From assembly GCF_920984735.1 (NCBI RefSeq), contig NZ_CAKLBU010000001.1, forward strand, positions 337,587-401,586: a stretch of DNA of 64,000 nucleotides. Reading direction: 5' to 3'. The notes under the pieces are model-generated. The model was given only the letters and a program-made list of their open reading frames with translations, was not told the DNA's origin and searched no databases. The stretch comes from Pedobacter sp. Leaf250 (GTDB lineage: Bacteria > Bacteroidota > Bacteroidia > Sphingobacteriales > Sphingobacteriaceae). How positions within the stretch are numbered: position 1 is the first letter of the stretch; the number at the start of each line of letters is the position of its first letter. Both the position numbers and the translations under genes were made by a program. Below are positions 8,344-18,256 of this stretch, one piece after another.

Positions 8344-9306
8344 CTATATTTTTCTTTTGGTGAACAGCAATGCAAGTAGGGCGATTGTGCCCATCGCTAT
8401 ATATTTATGATGTGATTTGGGCTTGCCCGGGATTCCCCATCCACCATGGGTGGAATGCCCGTAATCTACGCTGTTAAAAACATTTCCGCTGGTAGGCGTG
8501 ATGCTTTTGGCCTGCTTCAGGTAGGTATTAATTACTACCGATGCAATTCCCCTGGTTAGCGAAGGAAGCAGACCATAGGACAGACGCATCAGGATAGAAA
8601 AGCTTCCCACCATTTTTTCTGACCGGGGATGAAGTGATAACTCATAGACCGCATTGGCGAGTCGGAACGGATCATACACGATAGGTCCGGGTTTCAATGC
8701 TTTCCCCGTGTAATTAGCGGCATGCTGCATACCCGGAGTGTCAAGAAATCCTGGAAATGCATCGCAGATATGTATACGGGAGTAAGATTTCATTTCTGAT
8801 TTCAGTGCCGCTGAGAATCCCCGGAGGCCGAACTTTGCAGCGGAGTAGCCTGCTCCATAAGGAACGGGTAGAAAGCCGCCAATGGAGATGTTATTGATCA
8901 GAATGCCATGGCCTTGTGATTTAAAGTATGGAAGAACCGCATGTGCACCATTCATATATCCGATCAGATTGGTTTTAATTACTTGTTCGCTTATTTCCAT
9001 TGGAGTAAGGTCAAATGCTCCGATGGAAAGCACACCCGCGTTATTAATCCATACGTCAATATTCCGGTTCTCTTCAGCAGCAATTCCGGCCAGATTGATT
9101 ACTTCGTGGTAATTGGAAACGTCGGTTGATATGGCTTTTACAAGCACCCCAAAAGCCCTGCATTCTTCAGCCAGTTCTTCCAGCGCCTTTGAGTGTCGGG
9201 CGGCGATGACTAAATCATCACCATTTTTTGCGAATGTCAGAGCGGTGGCTCTGCCGGCACCACTCGAAGCACCGGTGATCACTACATTTCTTTTCATTTT
9301 TTCCAT
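8344..9306 (-). CDS. SDR family oxidoreductase with C-terminal membrane anchor
   Basis: Short-chain dehydrogenase/reductase of 320 residues, longer than the usual 250. It has the cofactor motif TGASSGAG (Ala instead of the usual Ile), NNAG near residue 89, the catalytic Ser and YSAAK near 157. After the catalytic domain comes a glycine- and histidine-rich linker (HSTHGGWGIPGKPKSHH) and a hydrophobic segment (IAMGTIALLALLF) ending TKRKI, a probable inner-membrane tail. Substrate unknown. Same strand as the dehydrogenase group at 6.2-7.4 kb but separated by about 900 bases, so probably its own transcript. Confidence 0.85.
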   Translation of the reverse strand: MEKMKRNVVITGASSGAGRATALTFAKNGDDLVIAARHSKALEELAEECRAFGVLVKAISTDVSNYHEVINLAGIAAEENRNIDVWINNAGVLSIGAFDLTPMEISEQVIKTNLIGYMNGAHAVLPYFKSQGHGILINNISIGGFLPVPYGAGYSAAKFGLRGFSAALKSEMKSYSRIHICDAFPGFLDTPGMQHAANYTGKALKPGPIVYDPFRLANAVYELSLHPRSEKMVGSFSILMRLSYGLLPSLTRGIASVVINTYLKQAKSITPTSGNVFNSVDYGHSTHGGWGIPGKPKSHHKYIAMGTIALLALLFTKRKI

Positions 9307-9353
9307 ATTCTTTTAACCATTTGAAACGGCATTGGTTTGAGGAGATAACCAAA

Positions 9354-11867
9354 CTAACTTTTTGCACTTTGCATCGATGCTAGATAGTGTTTGAGAAAGG
9401 GGGCGGTTTTGCTGTCCTTGATCATGGTAAGGCCTTGGGCGACTCCGGAATATACGATATTCCCGCCCTGATCACCTGCTCCCGGACCAATATCTATTAT
9501 CCAGTCGCTTTGCGCAATCACTTGCATATCGTGCTCCACTACAATCACTGTGTTTCCGGAATCAACAAGATGGTTTAGCTGGATGAGCAACTTTTCGACA
9601 TCGGAGGGGTGCAGGCCAGTTGTCGGCTCATCGAGAACATAAAGTGCGGAGCCCTTCTGGCTTTTTTGAAGTTCGGTAGCCAGTTTGATGCGCTGTGCCT
9701 CGCCCCCCGATAAATCTGTAGCAGATTGTCCGAGTTTGATATAGCCTAAACCTACATCCCCAAGCAATCTAAGGGAACGGTAAATGCCAGGGTCATCATC
9801 AAAAAAAGTGCAGGCTTCGTCTACAGTCATCTCCAATACCTCGGCAATGGTCTTTTCTCTAAAGGTCACTTCCAGGGTTTCAGGATTATATCTGGTGCCC
9901 TCACAGGTTGGGCAGGGGGTATAGACGCTTGGCAGGAAGAGCAGTTCAACCACAATATAGCCTTCGCCCTGACAGTGCGGACAACGGCCTTTGGCTACAT
10001 TGAAGGAAAACCGTCCGGCATCATACTTTCTTTTTCTGGCAAGCGGAGTACTGGCGAAACGTTTTCGGACCAGATCAAATAGTCCGGTGTAGGTTGCCAG
10101 ATTAGATCTGGGCGTCCTTCCAATGGGTTTCTGGTCAACAACAATCAGGCGGGAAATTTTTTCAATTCCGTAGGTGATTTTTCCCTGTACGGGGAGGGGT
10201 ATTTCGACTAGAGGGAAATCTTTTGTAAGCTCATTATCAATCTCGACCTGCTGTCCAAGGCCATTGGCCACAAGCTCTACCAGTACCTGACTGACCAAGC
10301 TGCTTTTTCCGGAACCGGAAATCCCAGTGACGCAGGTCATCACACCCAGCGGAAAATCAATATCCAGACTTTTGATGTTATGGCGGGTTGCCCCGCTCAC
10401 GCAAAGTTTCGATACAGGTTTCCTTGCTTCAACCAGAACACGTGGTGTTTTATCGAAGAGAAAATCAGCGGTTAGGGAATTACTTGTATTTTTTAATCCT
10501 TCCGGTACGCCATTATAGATAATCTGGCCACCGTCAGCGCCGGCTCCCGGTCCGACATCGATGATCCAGTCTGCATGACGGATCACCTCGATTTCGTGCT
10601 CAACGACAAAGATGCTGTTGCCGGCTCTTTTGAGTTTATCCAGTATATTAAGCAATGCCCGTGTGTCGGCTGGATGCAGTCCGGCTGAGGGCTCATCAAG
10701 AACATATACTACGCCAAAAAGATTGGAATGTACCTGTGTCGCGAGCCTCAGCCGCTGCAGTTCCCCGGGCGAAAGTGTCGGGGTGCTGCGTTCCAGGTCA
10801 AGATAGCCTAAACCCAGTTCAAGCATCACTGATAACCTTGAGCTGATGTCGGCGGAAATACGTTGAGTAACAATTTGTTTTTCGTTTTTCGCTGCTTCCC
10901 TGGCATAATGGTTAAAAATCCCTGTCAGGGCTGAAAGCGGAAGACGGGACAGTTCCGAGATATCTTTTCCCTCGAATTTAACTGAAAGGGATGCTTTGTT
11001 GAGGCGTTTCCCCTCACATAATGGGCAGACAGCACTGATCATGTATTGTCTGACCCTATTTTTCATCAGTTCGGACTGGCTGGAAGAAAACGTTTTGAGA
11101 AGATAGGGTTTGGCGCCGATGAAGGTGCCCATATAGTCGGGTGTTTTTTTATCCCGGATCGCTTTTGCGGTTTCCCTGGGCGTAAAGCCAGGATACACCG
11201 GAACGGTTGGCGTATCTTCAGTGAAAAGTATCCACTCACGATCATGTTTTGGTAACTCTTTCCATGGGACATCTACGTTATAGCCCATGGAAACCAGAAT
11301 ATCCCGCTGGTTTTGTCCTTGCCATGCTTTGGGCCAGGAGGCAATGGCACCTTCACGAATGCTCAATCGCGGATCAGGAACCATGGTTTGCTCATTGATT
11401 TCAAAAACACTGCCCAATCCGTGGCATACTGTGCATGCGCCCTGGGGTGTATTGGGTGAAAATCCTTCCGCGTATATAATGGATTGGTTGTCAGGGTAGT
11501 CTCCTGCCCGGGAATAGAGCATGCGCAACAAGTTGGAAAGGGTAGTGACACTTCCTACTGAGGATCGAGTGCTGGCACCGCCCCGCTGCTGCTGAAGCGC
11601 TACTGCCGGCGGCAGTCCTTCGATAGAATCTACTTCGGGAACACTCATCTGGTTAAAAAGTCGCCGGGCATAGGGCGAAACGGATTCAAGATAACGTCGC
11701 TGCGCTTCGGCATATAACGTTCCGAAAGCCAGCGATGACTTTCCTGATCCGGAAACTCCGGTAAAAACCACCAGTTTATCCCTTGGGATTTCCAGGCTTA
11801 GGTTTTTTAAGTTGTGCTCTCTTGCGCCGCGAACGATAATCATTTTTTTACTGCTTCTTTCTGCCAT
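9354..11867 (-). CDS. UvrA-like ABC ATPase, short UvrA2 type
   Basis: DNA-damage-recognition ATPase of the excinuclease UvrA family, about 837 residues against about 940 for UvrA1. Start at ATG 11867 ([21 protein letters not shown]); an in-frame extension to 12062 overlaps the upstream gene and does not look like UvrA. Two ABC modules: Walker [14 protein letters not shown] and ISGSGKSSL, signature motifs [12 protein letters not shown] and [12 protein letters not shown], and zinc modules CTVCHG, CPLCEG and CPHCQG...CPTCEG. The insertion that carries UvrB binding in UvrA1 is short, as in UvrA2 proteins, which are linked to tolerance of DNA-damaging agents. Only 25 bases separate it from the upstream SDR gene, so they form an operon. 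No uvrB is nearby. Confidence 0.9.
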   Translation of the reverse strand: MAERSSKKMIIVRGAREHNLKNLSLEIPRDKLVVFTGVSGSGKSSLAFGTLYAEAQRRYLESVSPYARRLFNQMSVPEVDSIEGLPPAVALQQQRGGASTRSSVGSVTTLSNLLRMLYSRAGDYPDNQSIIYAEGFSPNTPQGACTVCHGLGSVFEINEQTMVPDPRLSIREGAIASWPKAWQGQNQRDILVSMGYNVDVPWKELPKHDREWILFTEDTPTVPVYPGFTPRETAKAIRDKKTPDYMGTFIGAKPYLLKTFSSSQSELMKNRVRQYMISAVCPLCEGKRLNKASLSVKFEGKDISELSRLPLSALTGIFNHYAREAAKNEKQIVTQRISADISSRLSVMLELGLGYLDLERSTPTLSPGELQRLRLATQVHSNLFGVVYVLDEPSAGLHPADTRALLNILDKLKRAGNSIFVVEHEIEVIRHADWIIDVGPGAGADGGQIIYNGVPEGLKNTSNSLTADFLFDKTPRVLVEARKPVSKLCVSGATRHNIKSLDIDFPLGVMTCVTGISGSGKSSLVSQVLVELVANGLGQQVEIDNELTKDFPLVEIPLPVQGKITYGIEKISRLIVVDQKPIGRTPRSNLATYTGLFDLVRKRFASTPLARKRKYDAGRFSFNVAKGRCPHCQGEGYIVVELLFLPSVYTPCPTCEGTRYNPETLEVTFREKTIAEVLEMTVDEACTFFDDDPGIYRSLRLLGDVGLGYIKLGQSATDLSGGEAQRIKLATELQKSQKGSALYVLDEPTTGLHPSDVEKLLIQLNHLVDSGNTVIVVEHDMQVIAQSDWIIDIGPGAGDQGGNIVYSGVAQGLTMIKDSKTAPFLKHYLASMQSAKS

Positions 11868-11892
11868 AGCGGTTACAAGGACTATTATATTC

Positions 11893-12699
11893 TCATGATG
11901 ATTTCTTATTGGTATCTGCGGGCTCCTGCACTTTTTCCATTTGGGCAGCCTGCATGCTATCAGGTGTAAGATTTCCCAAAGCCACCTGTACTTTATTTTT
12001 AAAGCCTGAAACCACCATATCCTTTCCTGCCAGTAAAGCTTCATAACCGTCTTTTGCAACAACTGCCGGATCTGCCAGTTCTCCCTGTTGAACGATTTTT
12101 GATTCTAGCATATCTGCTTTGTTGAAGAAGTCCGTGTCTGTAGCTCCTGGCAAAAGTGAAGTAACGCTTACCCCTGTGTCTTTCAGCTCGTTGCGGATGG
12201 CCTCGTTGAAAGAATGCACAAATGCCTTTGTGCCGTGATATACGGCTTGATATGGCCCCGGGGCTTTTCCTGCTACAGAGGCAACATTGAGTATCTTACC
12301 TGATCCCCGGCTCACCATATCTTTGAGAAAGAGCTTGGTTAAGGTAACCAGTGAAGAGATGTTCAGCTGGATGATGTCAAGTTCCCGTTCCAGCTCGTTG
12401 TCTGTGAATTTACCATACACGCCCTGGCCAGCATCATTTACCAATACTTCTACTTGAAGGCCTAATGCACTGACCTGCTGGTATACCTCCTGGGCATTTC
12501 CGGCTATGAACAAATCGGTGCTAATGGTTACTACTTCTACGCCTTCGGCTTTCAGCATTCCAGCAGTAGCATTGAGTTTTTGTTCGTCGCGTGCGACAAG
12601 GATCAGATTGGATTGATCCCGGGCAAACAGTTTAGCCAGTTCCAGTCCGATTCCGCTGGTGGCACCGGTAATGAGCGCAAATTTTTTTCTGTTTTCCAT
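11893..12699 (-). CDS. SDR family NAD(P)-dependent oxidoreductase
   Basis: Classical short-chain dehydrogenase, 268 residues: cofactor motif TGATSGIG near residue 11, NDAG instead of NNAG near 88, catalytic Ser in NVASVAG and YHGTK near 155, then the PGATDTDF loop. The C-terminus is polar and extended. Substrate unknown. First gene of a two-gene transcript with the UvrA2-like gene (25-base gap), and divergent from the quinone reductase at 12838, with which it shares a 138-base promoter region. Confidence 0.88.
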   Translation of the reverse strand: MENRKKFALITGATSGIGLELAKLFARDQSNLILVARDEQKLNATAGMLKAEGVEVVTISTDLFIAGNAQEVYQQVSALGLQVEVLVNDAGQGVYGKFTDNELERELDIIQLNISSLVTLTKLFLKDMVSRGSGKILNVASVAGKAPGPYQAVYHGTKAFVHSFNEAIRNELKDTGVSVTSLLPGATDTDFFNKADMLESKIVQQGELADPAVVAKDGYEALLAGKDMVVSGFKNKVQVALGNLTPDSMQAAQMEKVQEPADTNKKSS

Positions 12700-12837
12700 A
12701 TTTTCAATTTAAGATGTAATGGAAGAACATTACCTGCCGCAAAAAGATTTATGTTTAGTGCATTTATTATTTTGGTTTTATTGGTATGCGAATTGTCCGT
12801 ATCATAAAAAACAATTTAACCTTCAAAAAACCATATT

Positions 12838-13809
12838 ATGAAAGCAGTTCAAATCACTCGCCCAGGCAGGCCAGGTGTCTTAAAGTTGGTAGATTATGCT
12901 GATCCTTCTCCCTCAGATCTACAGGTGAGAATAGCAGTCAAAGCCGCCGGCCTGAACCGGGCAGATATGGCACAGCGCCAAGGGAAATATCCGCCGCCAG
13001 CAGGCGTTCCGGAAGAAATTCCCGGACTTGAGGTCGCTGGTGTAGTAGTTGAATGTGGCAAAAATGTAAGCCAGTGGAAGTTAGGTGATAAAGTATGTGC
13101 ATTGCTTGCCGGAGGGGGATATGCAGAACAGGTGGTAGTAGAGGAAGGACAATGTTTATCTATACCAGAGCACTTGTCCTTTGCCGAGGCGGCCAGCCTG
13201 CCTGAGGCCATCTTTACGGTTTGGTCAAATGTTTTTCAAAGAGGCGCATTGAAAAAAGATGAACATTTTTTAGTTCACGGTGGCAGCAGCGGCATCGGCA
13301 TTACGGCTATACAGCTGGCCAAGGCATTCGGGGCAAAGGTCTTTGTAACAGTAGGTTCCGATGAGAAAGCAAAAGCCTGTATTGCACTCGGTGCAGACAT
13401 TGCTATTAATTATAAAACTCAGGACTTTCAGAAGCTACTCGCTCCGGAAGGTGTCAATGTGGTTCTTGATATGATAGGAGGAAGTTATTTACAGCGTAAC
13501 ATTGCCATAATGCGTCCGGAGGGCCGCCTGGTTTATATCAATGCGATGGAGGGAAATTCCCCGCAAATCAGTATTGCCGAAGTGATGAAAAAGCGGTTGA
13601 CCATTACCGGAAGTACGCTCAGGGGAAGGGAATATACATTCAAAAAACAGCTTGCAGAAGAAATTAAGGAGCAGGTATGGCCATTATTGAACACTGGTCA
13701 ATTGAAACCGCTTATTTACAAAACTTTTAGTTTTGAGGATGTCATCCAGGCGCATGAACTGATGGAGTCCGGCGGACATATCGGGAAAATTGTTTTGGTG
13801 CATGAATAG
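12838..13809 (+). CDS. NAD(P)H quinone oxidoreductase, PIG3-type
   Basis: Zinc-free medium-chain reductase of 323 residues, the usual length for PIG3/QOR proteins. Signature features: AAGLNRADMAQRQGKYPPP near residue 36, IPGLEVAGVV near 62, and the cofactor-binding HGGSSGIGITAIQLAKAFGA near 142, followed by VGSDEKAKAC, typical for NADPH. Such enzymes reduce quinones and reactive carbonyls. Divergent from the SDR/UvrA2 pair; the shared intergenic region suggests joint control. Confidence 0.88.
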   Translation: MKAVQITRPGRPGVLKLVDYADPSPSDLQVRIAVKAAGLNRADMAQRQGKYPPPAGVPEEIPGLEVAGVVVECGKNVSQWKLGDKVCALLAGGGYAEQVVVEEGQCLSIPEHLSFAEAASLPEAIFTVWSNVFQRGALKKDEHFLVHGGSSGIGITAIQLAKAFGAKVFVTVGSDEKAKACIALGADIAINYKTQDFQKLLAPEGVNVVLDMIGGSYLQRNIAIMRPEGRLVYINAMEGNSPQISIAEVMKKRLTITGSTLRGREYTFKKQLAEEIKEQVWPLLNTGQLKPLIYKTFSFEDVIQAHELMESGGHIGKIVLVHE

Positions 13810-13957
13810 TCCAGTACGCGATTCATATCCAGCGCCCTATTGGTAGAAATTGGAATCCAAATCAGCTCGATTGCTAATAAAAGCTAATCTGGATTCCAAA
13901 CAGGATAGCGGCCCAGATGACTCAGGTTGTAATTCTAAATGTATCCTGCATCATGCA

Positions 13958-14968
13958 TTAATATTCTATGACTATCTTACCGATGGACTTACCACTTTCC
14001 AGCAACCCGTGGGCCCGTTTCAGATTCTCGGTGCTAAATCCAAAAAAGCACTGATTGATTGTGGAGGTAATTGTTCCATTTTCAAAAAGTGTCGCAGCCT
14101 GGTTCAGAATGTGGTGCTGACGGCTCATGTCTTCTGTCTGAAACATTGATCTGGTAAACATCAGCTCCCAGTGAAAGCTGACACTTTTTCCTTTTAACGC
14201 CTTTAAATTTACACTTTCTACCGGGTCGCTGATCGATCCGATCTGACCTTGTGGCTTGATGAGCGTAACCATGGCATCCCAATACATATTAACGTCCACA
14301 AAGTCAACTATAAAGTCTACCTGTTGAAAACCGGCCTGTTGAACTTCCTCAACGAGGTTCTGGTGATTCACTACAAAATCTGCGCCCTGTTGCTTACACC
14401 ATTCTTGACTTTCGGCCCGGGAGGCGGTAGCGATGACGGTTAATCCGGCTATCCGCTTTGCGATTTGAATGGCAATAGATCCTACGCCGCCTGCGCCACC
14501 GATGATAAGCAATGACTTGCCGCTGTCACTTTGATTGATCCGGATCCGGTCGAAAAAAAGTTCCCAGACCGTAAGAAGGGTTAGGGGCATGGCGGCGGCC
14601 TCTGCCCAGGAAAGGTTCTTGGGTTTTCTACCCACAATACGCTCATCCACCAGTTGATATTCTGCATTACTGCCGCTTTTGGTGATATCACCTGCATAAT
14701 ACACGTGGTCTCCCTTTTCGAATAGAGTGACCTCGCTTCCGGTGTCTTCAACAATACCCACCGCATCCCAGCCAATTACTTTGGTTTGCTCAAGAACCTT
14801 ATCTTTCGCGCTGCTCTGCCGAACTTTATAATCTACCGGATTGACGCTTATCGCGATGATTTTAACCAGCAAATTTCTGCCTCTGGCTTCGGGTTTTTCT
14901 GTTTCGAAGGAGATAAAGCTTTCTTCTTCGCTAATTGGTAACGATTTTCTAAATCCTATTGCTTTCAT
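13958..14968 (-). CDS. Zinc-independent alcohol dehydrogenase family protein (quinone-reductase-like)
   Basis: Medium-chain reductase of 336 residues: SVNPVDYKVR near residue 42, IGWDAVGIVEDTG near 65, cofactor motif IGGAGGVGSIAIQIAK near 158. No zinc-ligand cysteines, so it belongs with ZADH1/quinone-reductase-like enzymes. Convergent with the PIG3-type gene (150 bases between the stops). Probable role in reducing activated alkenes or quinones; substrate not determinable. Confidence 0.87.
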   Translation of the reverse strand: MKAIGFRKSLPISEEESFISFETEKPEARGRNLLVKIIAISVNPVDYKVRQSSAKDKVLEQTKVIGWDAVGIVEDTGSEVTLFEKGDHVYYAGDITKSGSNAEYQLVDERIVGRKPKNLSWAEAAAMPLTLLTVWELFFDRIRINQSDSGKSLLIIGGAGGVGSIAIQIAKRIAGLTVIATASRAESQEWCKQQGADFVVNHQNLVEEVQQAGFQQVDFIVDFVDVNMYWDAMVTLIKPQGQIGSISDPVESVNLKALKGKSVSFHWELMFTRSMFQTEDMSRQHHILNQAATLFENGTITSTINQCFFGFSTENLKRAHGLLESGKSIGKIVIEY

Positions 14969-15363
14969 TGAAATATTCTGAGGTAGTGATTGGTGTAAAC
15001 TGCTGAAAAGTGATTAGTTGTAGGTTTATTGCAAAAAGTAAATCCAACTACTAAATTAATGCCTTACAACTTTAGTAACGATAATAGTTGCGTCATATTC
15101 AAAAGTTTTAGTCTTTTAATCCATACACGGCTGTTGTTTTTTTTAAAAAAACAAATTGCATCATTAGTGGTGCTAAAGTTATTTCGGCAGCTCCAATGCA
15201 TTTATGCACGATTTCGCAAGTTTATGTCTGATAACAATTTTTCAAGGGCAGAAATCAGAATTTTTTTGATCACGCTTACTGTCTGGGGCCCGTGGTACCA
15301 AAAACCAATTGCATGATCGGTGTGTTGTAAGAATAACTATCAATTGACTTATAAAAAACAATC
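14969..15363. other. Divergent intergenic region
   Basis: About 395 bases between a minus-strand dehydrogenase and the DUF3606 gene. A 95-codon frame on the plus strand (15029-15316) is rich in Phe and Leu with no family features and is not accepted. It must hold promoters for both flanking genes, but I see no clear TAnnTTTG with a matching -33 element. Confidence 0.4.
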
Positions 15364-15648
15364 ATGGAAATTCCAATTACTGAAGATAATTCTGAAAATC
15401 TAAAGGGCAGATCGGGTAAAATGGTTGGTCATATGCAGGAGGAAATGGACCGCAACACACTGGAAAGTGATGAAGATACCCTCGAAGCGGAAAGTTTTGG
15501 TGCCACTACCGGAATAATAAATGCTGATGATCCAAATGACCTCGATCATTGGGCGATAGAATTCCAGATAAGCGTACCAGATTTGAAAGCGGCCATTGTA
15601 CTCCACGGCAATAAAATAGCAGACGTAAAGAAATATTTAAGCGTTTAA
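15364..15648 (+). CDS. DUF3606 domain protein
   Basis: A 94-residue protein with a polar, acidic N-terminal half and a C-terminal DUF3606 pattern: DPNDLDHWAIEFQIS...LKAAIVLHGNKIADVKKYL, where the family has a WA-x-E-L-G-V-S helix and a V-x-x-V-G-x-S-x-x-x-V helix. DUF3606 proteins are small stress-associated proteins of unknown biochemical role. The stop is 2 bases before the ATG of the Fpg-like gene, so the pair is translationally coupled. Confidence 0.8.
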   Translation: MEIPITEDNSENLKGRSGKMVGHMQEEMDRNTLESDEDTLEAESFGATTGIINADDPNDLDHWAIEFQISVPDLKAAIVLHGNKIADVKKYLSV

Positions 15649-15650
15649 CA

Positions 15651-16424
15651 ATGGCTGAATTACCAGATCTTTCTGTCTTTGCAAAGATACTCTACCGGCG
15701 TTTTCAGGGCAAGACTTTGGAGAAAATGGAAGTGACCGTTGCTAAAAAGCTAAATGTCAGTGTGAAAGAATTTACGCATTGTCTCGAAGGACAGCGGCTT
15801 GAAAACGTATCCCGCGAGGGAAAAACGCTTCAACTGCATTTCTCTGCCAACCAGGTGTTGGGTATCCACCTGATGCTTCGCGGTAAACTGGTTTCGCTAG
15901 AGGTAGATGAGACCCCGAAATATCAGATACTGGGATTTCATTTTAAAGGAGGAGAAGGTTTTGCGGTCGTGGACCTTCAAAAACAGGCCACTCCAACCCT
16001 CAATCCCCAGCCTACAACGGTTCCTGATGCACTGGAAATGGATGAAGCGTATTTTCTCAATCTGTTCTCCAGAAAGAGGAGAAACGTGAAAACCCTGATG
16101 ATGGATCAGGGGGAAATGCGTGGGATTGGTAACTCCTATGCTGATGAGATTTTATACCACGCTGGAATCTCACCTTTTTCGATAGCAAAGGCCATTCCTA
16201 GAAATGAAGTGAAAAAGCTCTACAAGAGCCTGCATCACGTGCTGAAGAAAGCGATCAGGGATATAGAAATGGAGAACGGCGATGAACTTAAGGGGGAGCT
16301 CCGTGATTTCATGCGTATACACGGGGCCGGGATAAAAGAAACTGCAAAGGGTGAAGAAGTCTTAAGTGACAGGATCGTTGGACGCAAGACTTATTTTGTA
16401 AAATCGCAGCATCTATACAATTGA
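15651..16424 (+). CDS. Fpg/Nei-family DNA glycosylase homologue, lacking the N-terminal proline and zinc finger
   Basis: Homologue of formamidopyrimidine-DNA glycosylase (257 residues). Recognisable parts: N-terminal ELPDLSVF, the conserved Lys58 in REGKTLQL, GIHLMLRGK near 74, and the helix-two-turn-helix GEMRGIGNSYADEIL...AGISP near 161. Two departures: the protein begins MAELPD where active enzymes have MPELPE, so the catalytic N-terminal proline is alanine, and the C-terminal zinc finger is replaced by a cysteine-free version (DRIVGRKTYFVKSQHLY), similar to zincless-finger Nei proteins. It may bind damaged DNA without cutting, or use the lysine. Coupled to DUF3606 upstream. Confidence 0.85.
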   Translation: MAELPDLSVFAKILYRRFQGKTLEKMEVTVAKKLNVSVKEFTHCLEGQRLENVSREGKTLQLHFSANQVLGIHLMLRGKLVSLEVDETPKYQILGFHFKGGEGFAVVDLQKQATPTLNPQPTTVPDALEMDEAYFLNLFSRKRRNVKTLMMDQGEMRGIGNSYADEILYHAGISPFSIAKAIPRNEVKKLYKSLHHVLKKAIRDIEMENGDELKGELRDFMRIHGAGIKETAKGEEVLSDRIVGRKTYFVKSQHLYN

Positions 16425-16629
16425 TATATCGTGGCTGCAGATAGGGCAATATAATATCATCCAAAAAAATAATGCTATTATTTCCAGTACTCATCATCAC
16501 GATCACTACGAAAATAACGATAGCGCTGATGCTTATATTGACCATCAGAAAGTACATTCCATAGGAGATATCTCGCTGTTCATATCACCTGATCAAATTT
16601 TGTTCTTCGTAATCCCTCGCTGAAAAAAG

Positions 16630-17718
16630 CTAGATACTTTTAATGTACTTAGCCCTCAGATTTTTGATGTTTTTTATTGCTGCTGCTGAGAAACGGTAAG
16701 GCTTATCTTTGTCTCGTCTGGACGCTTGGTCATAAATTAAAAAAAATGAGAAAGGATCATCGAGTGATTTTAAAAGTTTACTTTTGAGGCCATTTTTTTC
16801 AATATAATGTGATAGGTATGTCCCGGGAACATGACCACTTGAAAACGGTGTTCCCTTAAAGTAATCTCTGGTGCGCAAATTTTTCCAACTAGCTGCACCC
16901 TGCTGAAACAGAGAATCCATTCGTGGAAGTATTTTCTTGCCCTGGTCAAAAAATTCCTGGAAGTATCTTTGGCTAGGCAATAACTTAGTTGCGGTATCAG
17001 TCATATATTTTTTATCTACCATATCCGCTGCCCCCTCATTGAGTATCCTGTACATCGCCATTACAGCACTTTCATCTCGTGGCTCTATATTAAATTTTGG
17101 TTGAGGGCGAAGCATATGGTGAAGTTCATGTCCGCCCAATGCACCCATTTTATTCTGATCATTTTTGAAAGCACAGAGCAGCGTGTAAATGATCAGATCT
17201 TCCTGCGCATGTGCATCATTATGAATAGGAATAATAGCTACTTTCAGATCTGGCAGCGTTTTATGGGAAGTTTTTGGAAGCGCCGAATAGGCATATTGAT
17301 AAGAGGTTTCGAAGTAAGACTTAGGATTTGCATCAATTTTTTTAAGATATGCTTTCATATCCTCCTCGTTGATTTTATACTGATTAATCATATAGGTAAG
17401 CCAATAGGAAGCTGGATCAGCAAGTCGTTTCTTCAACCGATCGGCATTTTGTGGCATATACACGATTTGCATATTCTTACGATAGGACTCAAAATACTGG
17501 TCATCTACACCCTGATCAGCCATATAATCCTTAATGGCTTTGTCAGAAAGAAATGTTCCCCAGGTCGACCGGTCTAAGGTATCGCCATTTTTAAGTTTCG
17601 CAGTGATTTCAAAATATTTATAACACGTTGAATCTACAAAGGACTGGGCAGAAGACGTTAGGGTTAATACTATAAGCCCTAAGATGATGATGCCTAAAAA
17701 ATGATTTGGTTTACTCAC
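16630..17718 (-). CDS. Putative secreted zinc metallopeptidase, DUF5700 family
   Basis: Proposed start is GTG 17718 (SKPNHFLGIIILGLIVLTLTSSAQS), giving a clean signal peptide; a TTG at 17760 would add 14 residues and no ATG is available, so the start is uncertain. The mature part holds HELHH (near base 17120), which fits HExxH, and NEGAADMVD about 30 residues later (near 17030), which can supply the third zinc ligand, as in gluzincins. The pattern matches DUF5700 putative zinc-dependent peptidases. It probably acts in the periplasm. Stands alone, convergent with the Fpg-like gene. Confidence 0.75.
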   Translation of the reverse strand: MSKPNHFLGIIILGLIVLTLTSSAQSFVDSTCYKYFEITAKLKNGDTLDRSTWGTFLSDKAIKDYMADQGVDDQYFESYRKNMQIVYMPQNADRLKKRLADPASYWLTYMINQYKINEEDMKAYLKKIDANPKSYFETSYQYAYSALPKTSHKTLPDLKVAIIPIHNDAHAQEDLIIYTLLCAFKNDQNKMGALGGHELHHMLRPQPKFNIEPRDESAVMAMYRILNEGAADMVDKKYMTDTATKLLPSQRYFQEFFDQGKKILPRMDSLFQQGAASWKNLRTRDYFKGTPFSSGHVPGTYLSHYIEKNGLKSKLLKSLDDPFSFFLIYDQASRRDKDKPYRFSAAAIKNIKNLRAKYIKSI

Positions 17719-17760
17719 TGCTATGTTGGTTTGGTTTCGGTTCCAAACATACAAAAGCAA

Positions 17761-18256
17761 ATGTTGGTTTTTAAATCCAAAAACTTTCTGGAATAAGATT
17801 CTTTGATTTTCCTTTGAAGATTATTCAGTCATCCATTGAAAAAAAGTCTGATGAGCAGAATGCCTTGAATATTGAAGCATTATTTTGAGATATATTCATG
17901 ATAAGAATCCAACAAAACACTAATCTAAACGGTCTTAGCAGCTCTACATTCTATCTATCATCCAGTTTGATTAGATGATCTGGTTTCTTAAAACCAGGAA
18001 AGAGCGTAAAATAACTTGTAAAATGATGGAGAATGATAAGCTATTAGCATGACAATATTGAATACCTGATACGATTATTTTTTAGTCTAACGATCCAATT
18101 CCGCCACAAATTTAAGGTCCAGTTGCGGCACGCAAAGGAATTTCCGGCATAAACCCGCCTTGGCCTTTTCAGCTAAAGTCCATTTATTCCGTTCCTCCTT
18201 TTGCTTTGGCGCTGGAACTGAACCTTGTAGTGCACCATAATTAAATCTTAAATATT
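17761..18256. other. Gene-poor stretch before radC-like gene
   Basis: No frame with a start codon. On the minus strand a stop-free run of about 45 codons (about 18090-18235) reads like protein (KEERNKWTLAEKAKAGLCRK) but lacks a start and may be the remnant of a gene. No clear promoter for the RadC-like gene was found. Confidence 0.35.

Noticed and set aside
11868..12062. N-terminal extension of the UvrA2-like protein
   Set aside because: The extra 65 codons overlap the end of the SDR gene in another frame and do not resemble UvrA; ATG 11867 gives the normal N-terminus.
15029..15316. 95-codon plus-strand frame
   Set aside because: Phe/Leu/Ile-rich with no domain pattern, in a divergent promoter region; the DUF3606 gene begins right after it with clear family features.
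17101..17577. 158-codon plus-strand frame
   Set aside because: It is the antisense of the DUF5700 metallopeptidase, whose HExxH motif, signal peptide and downstream Glu support the minus strand.
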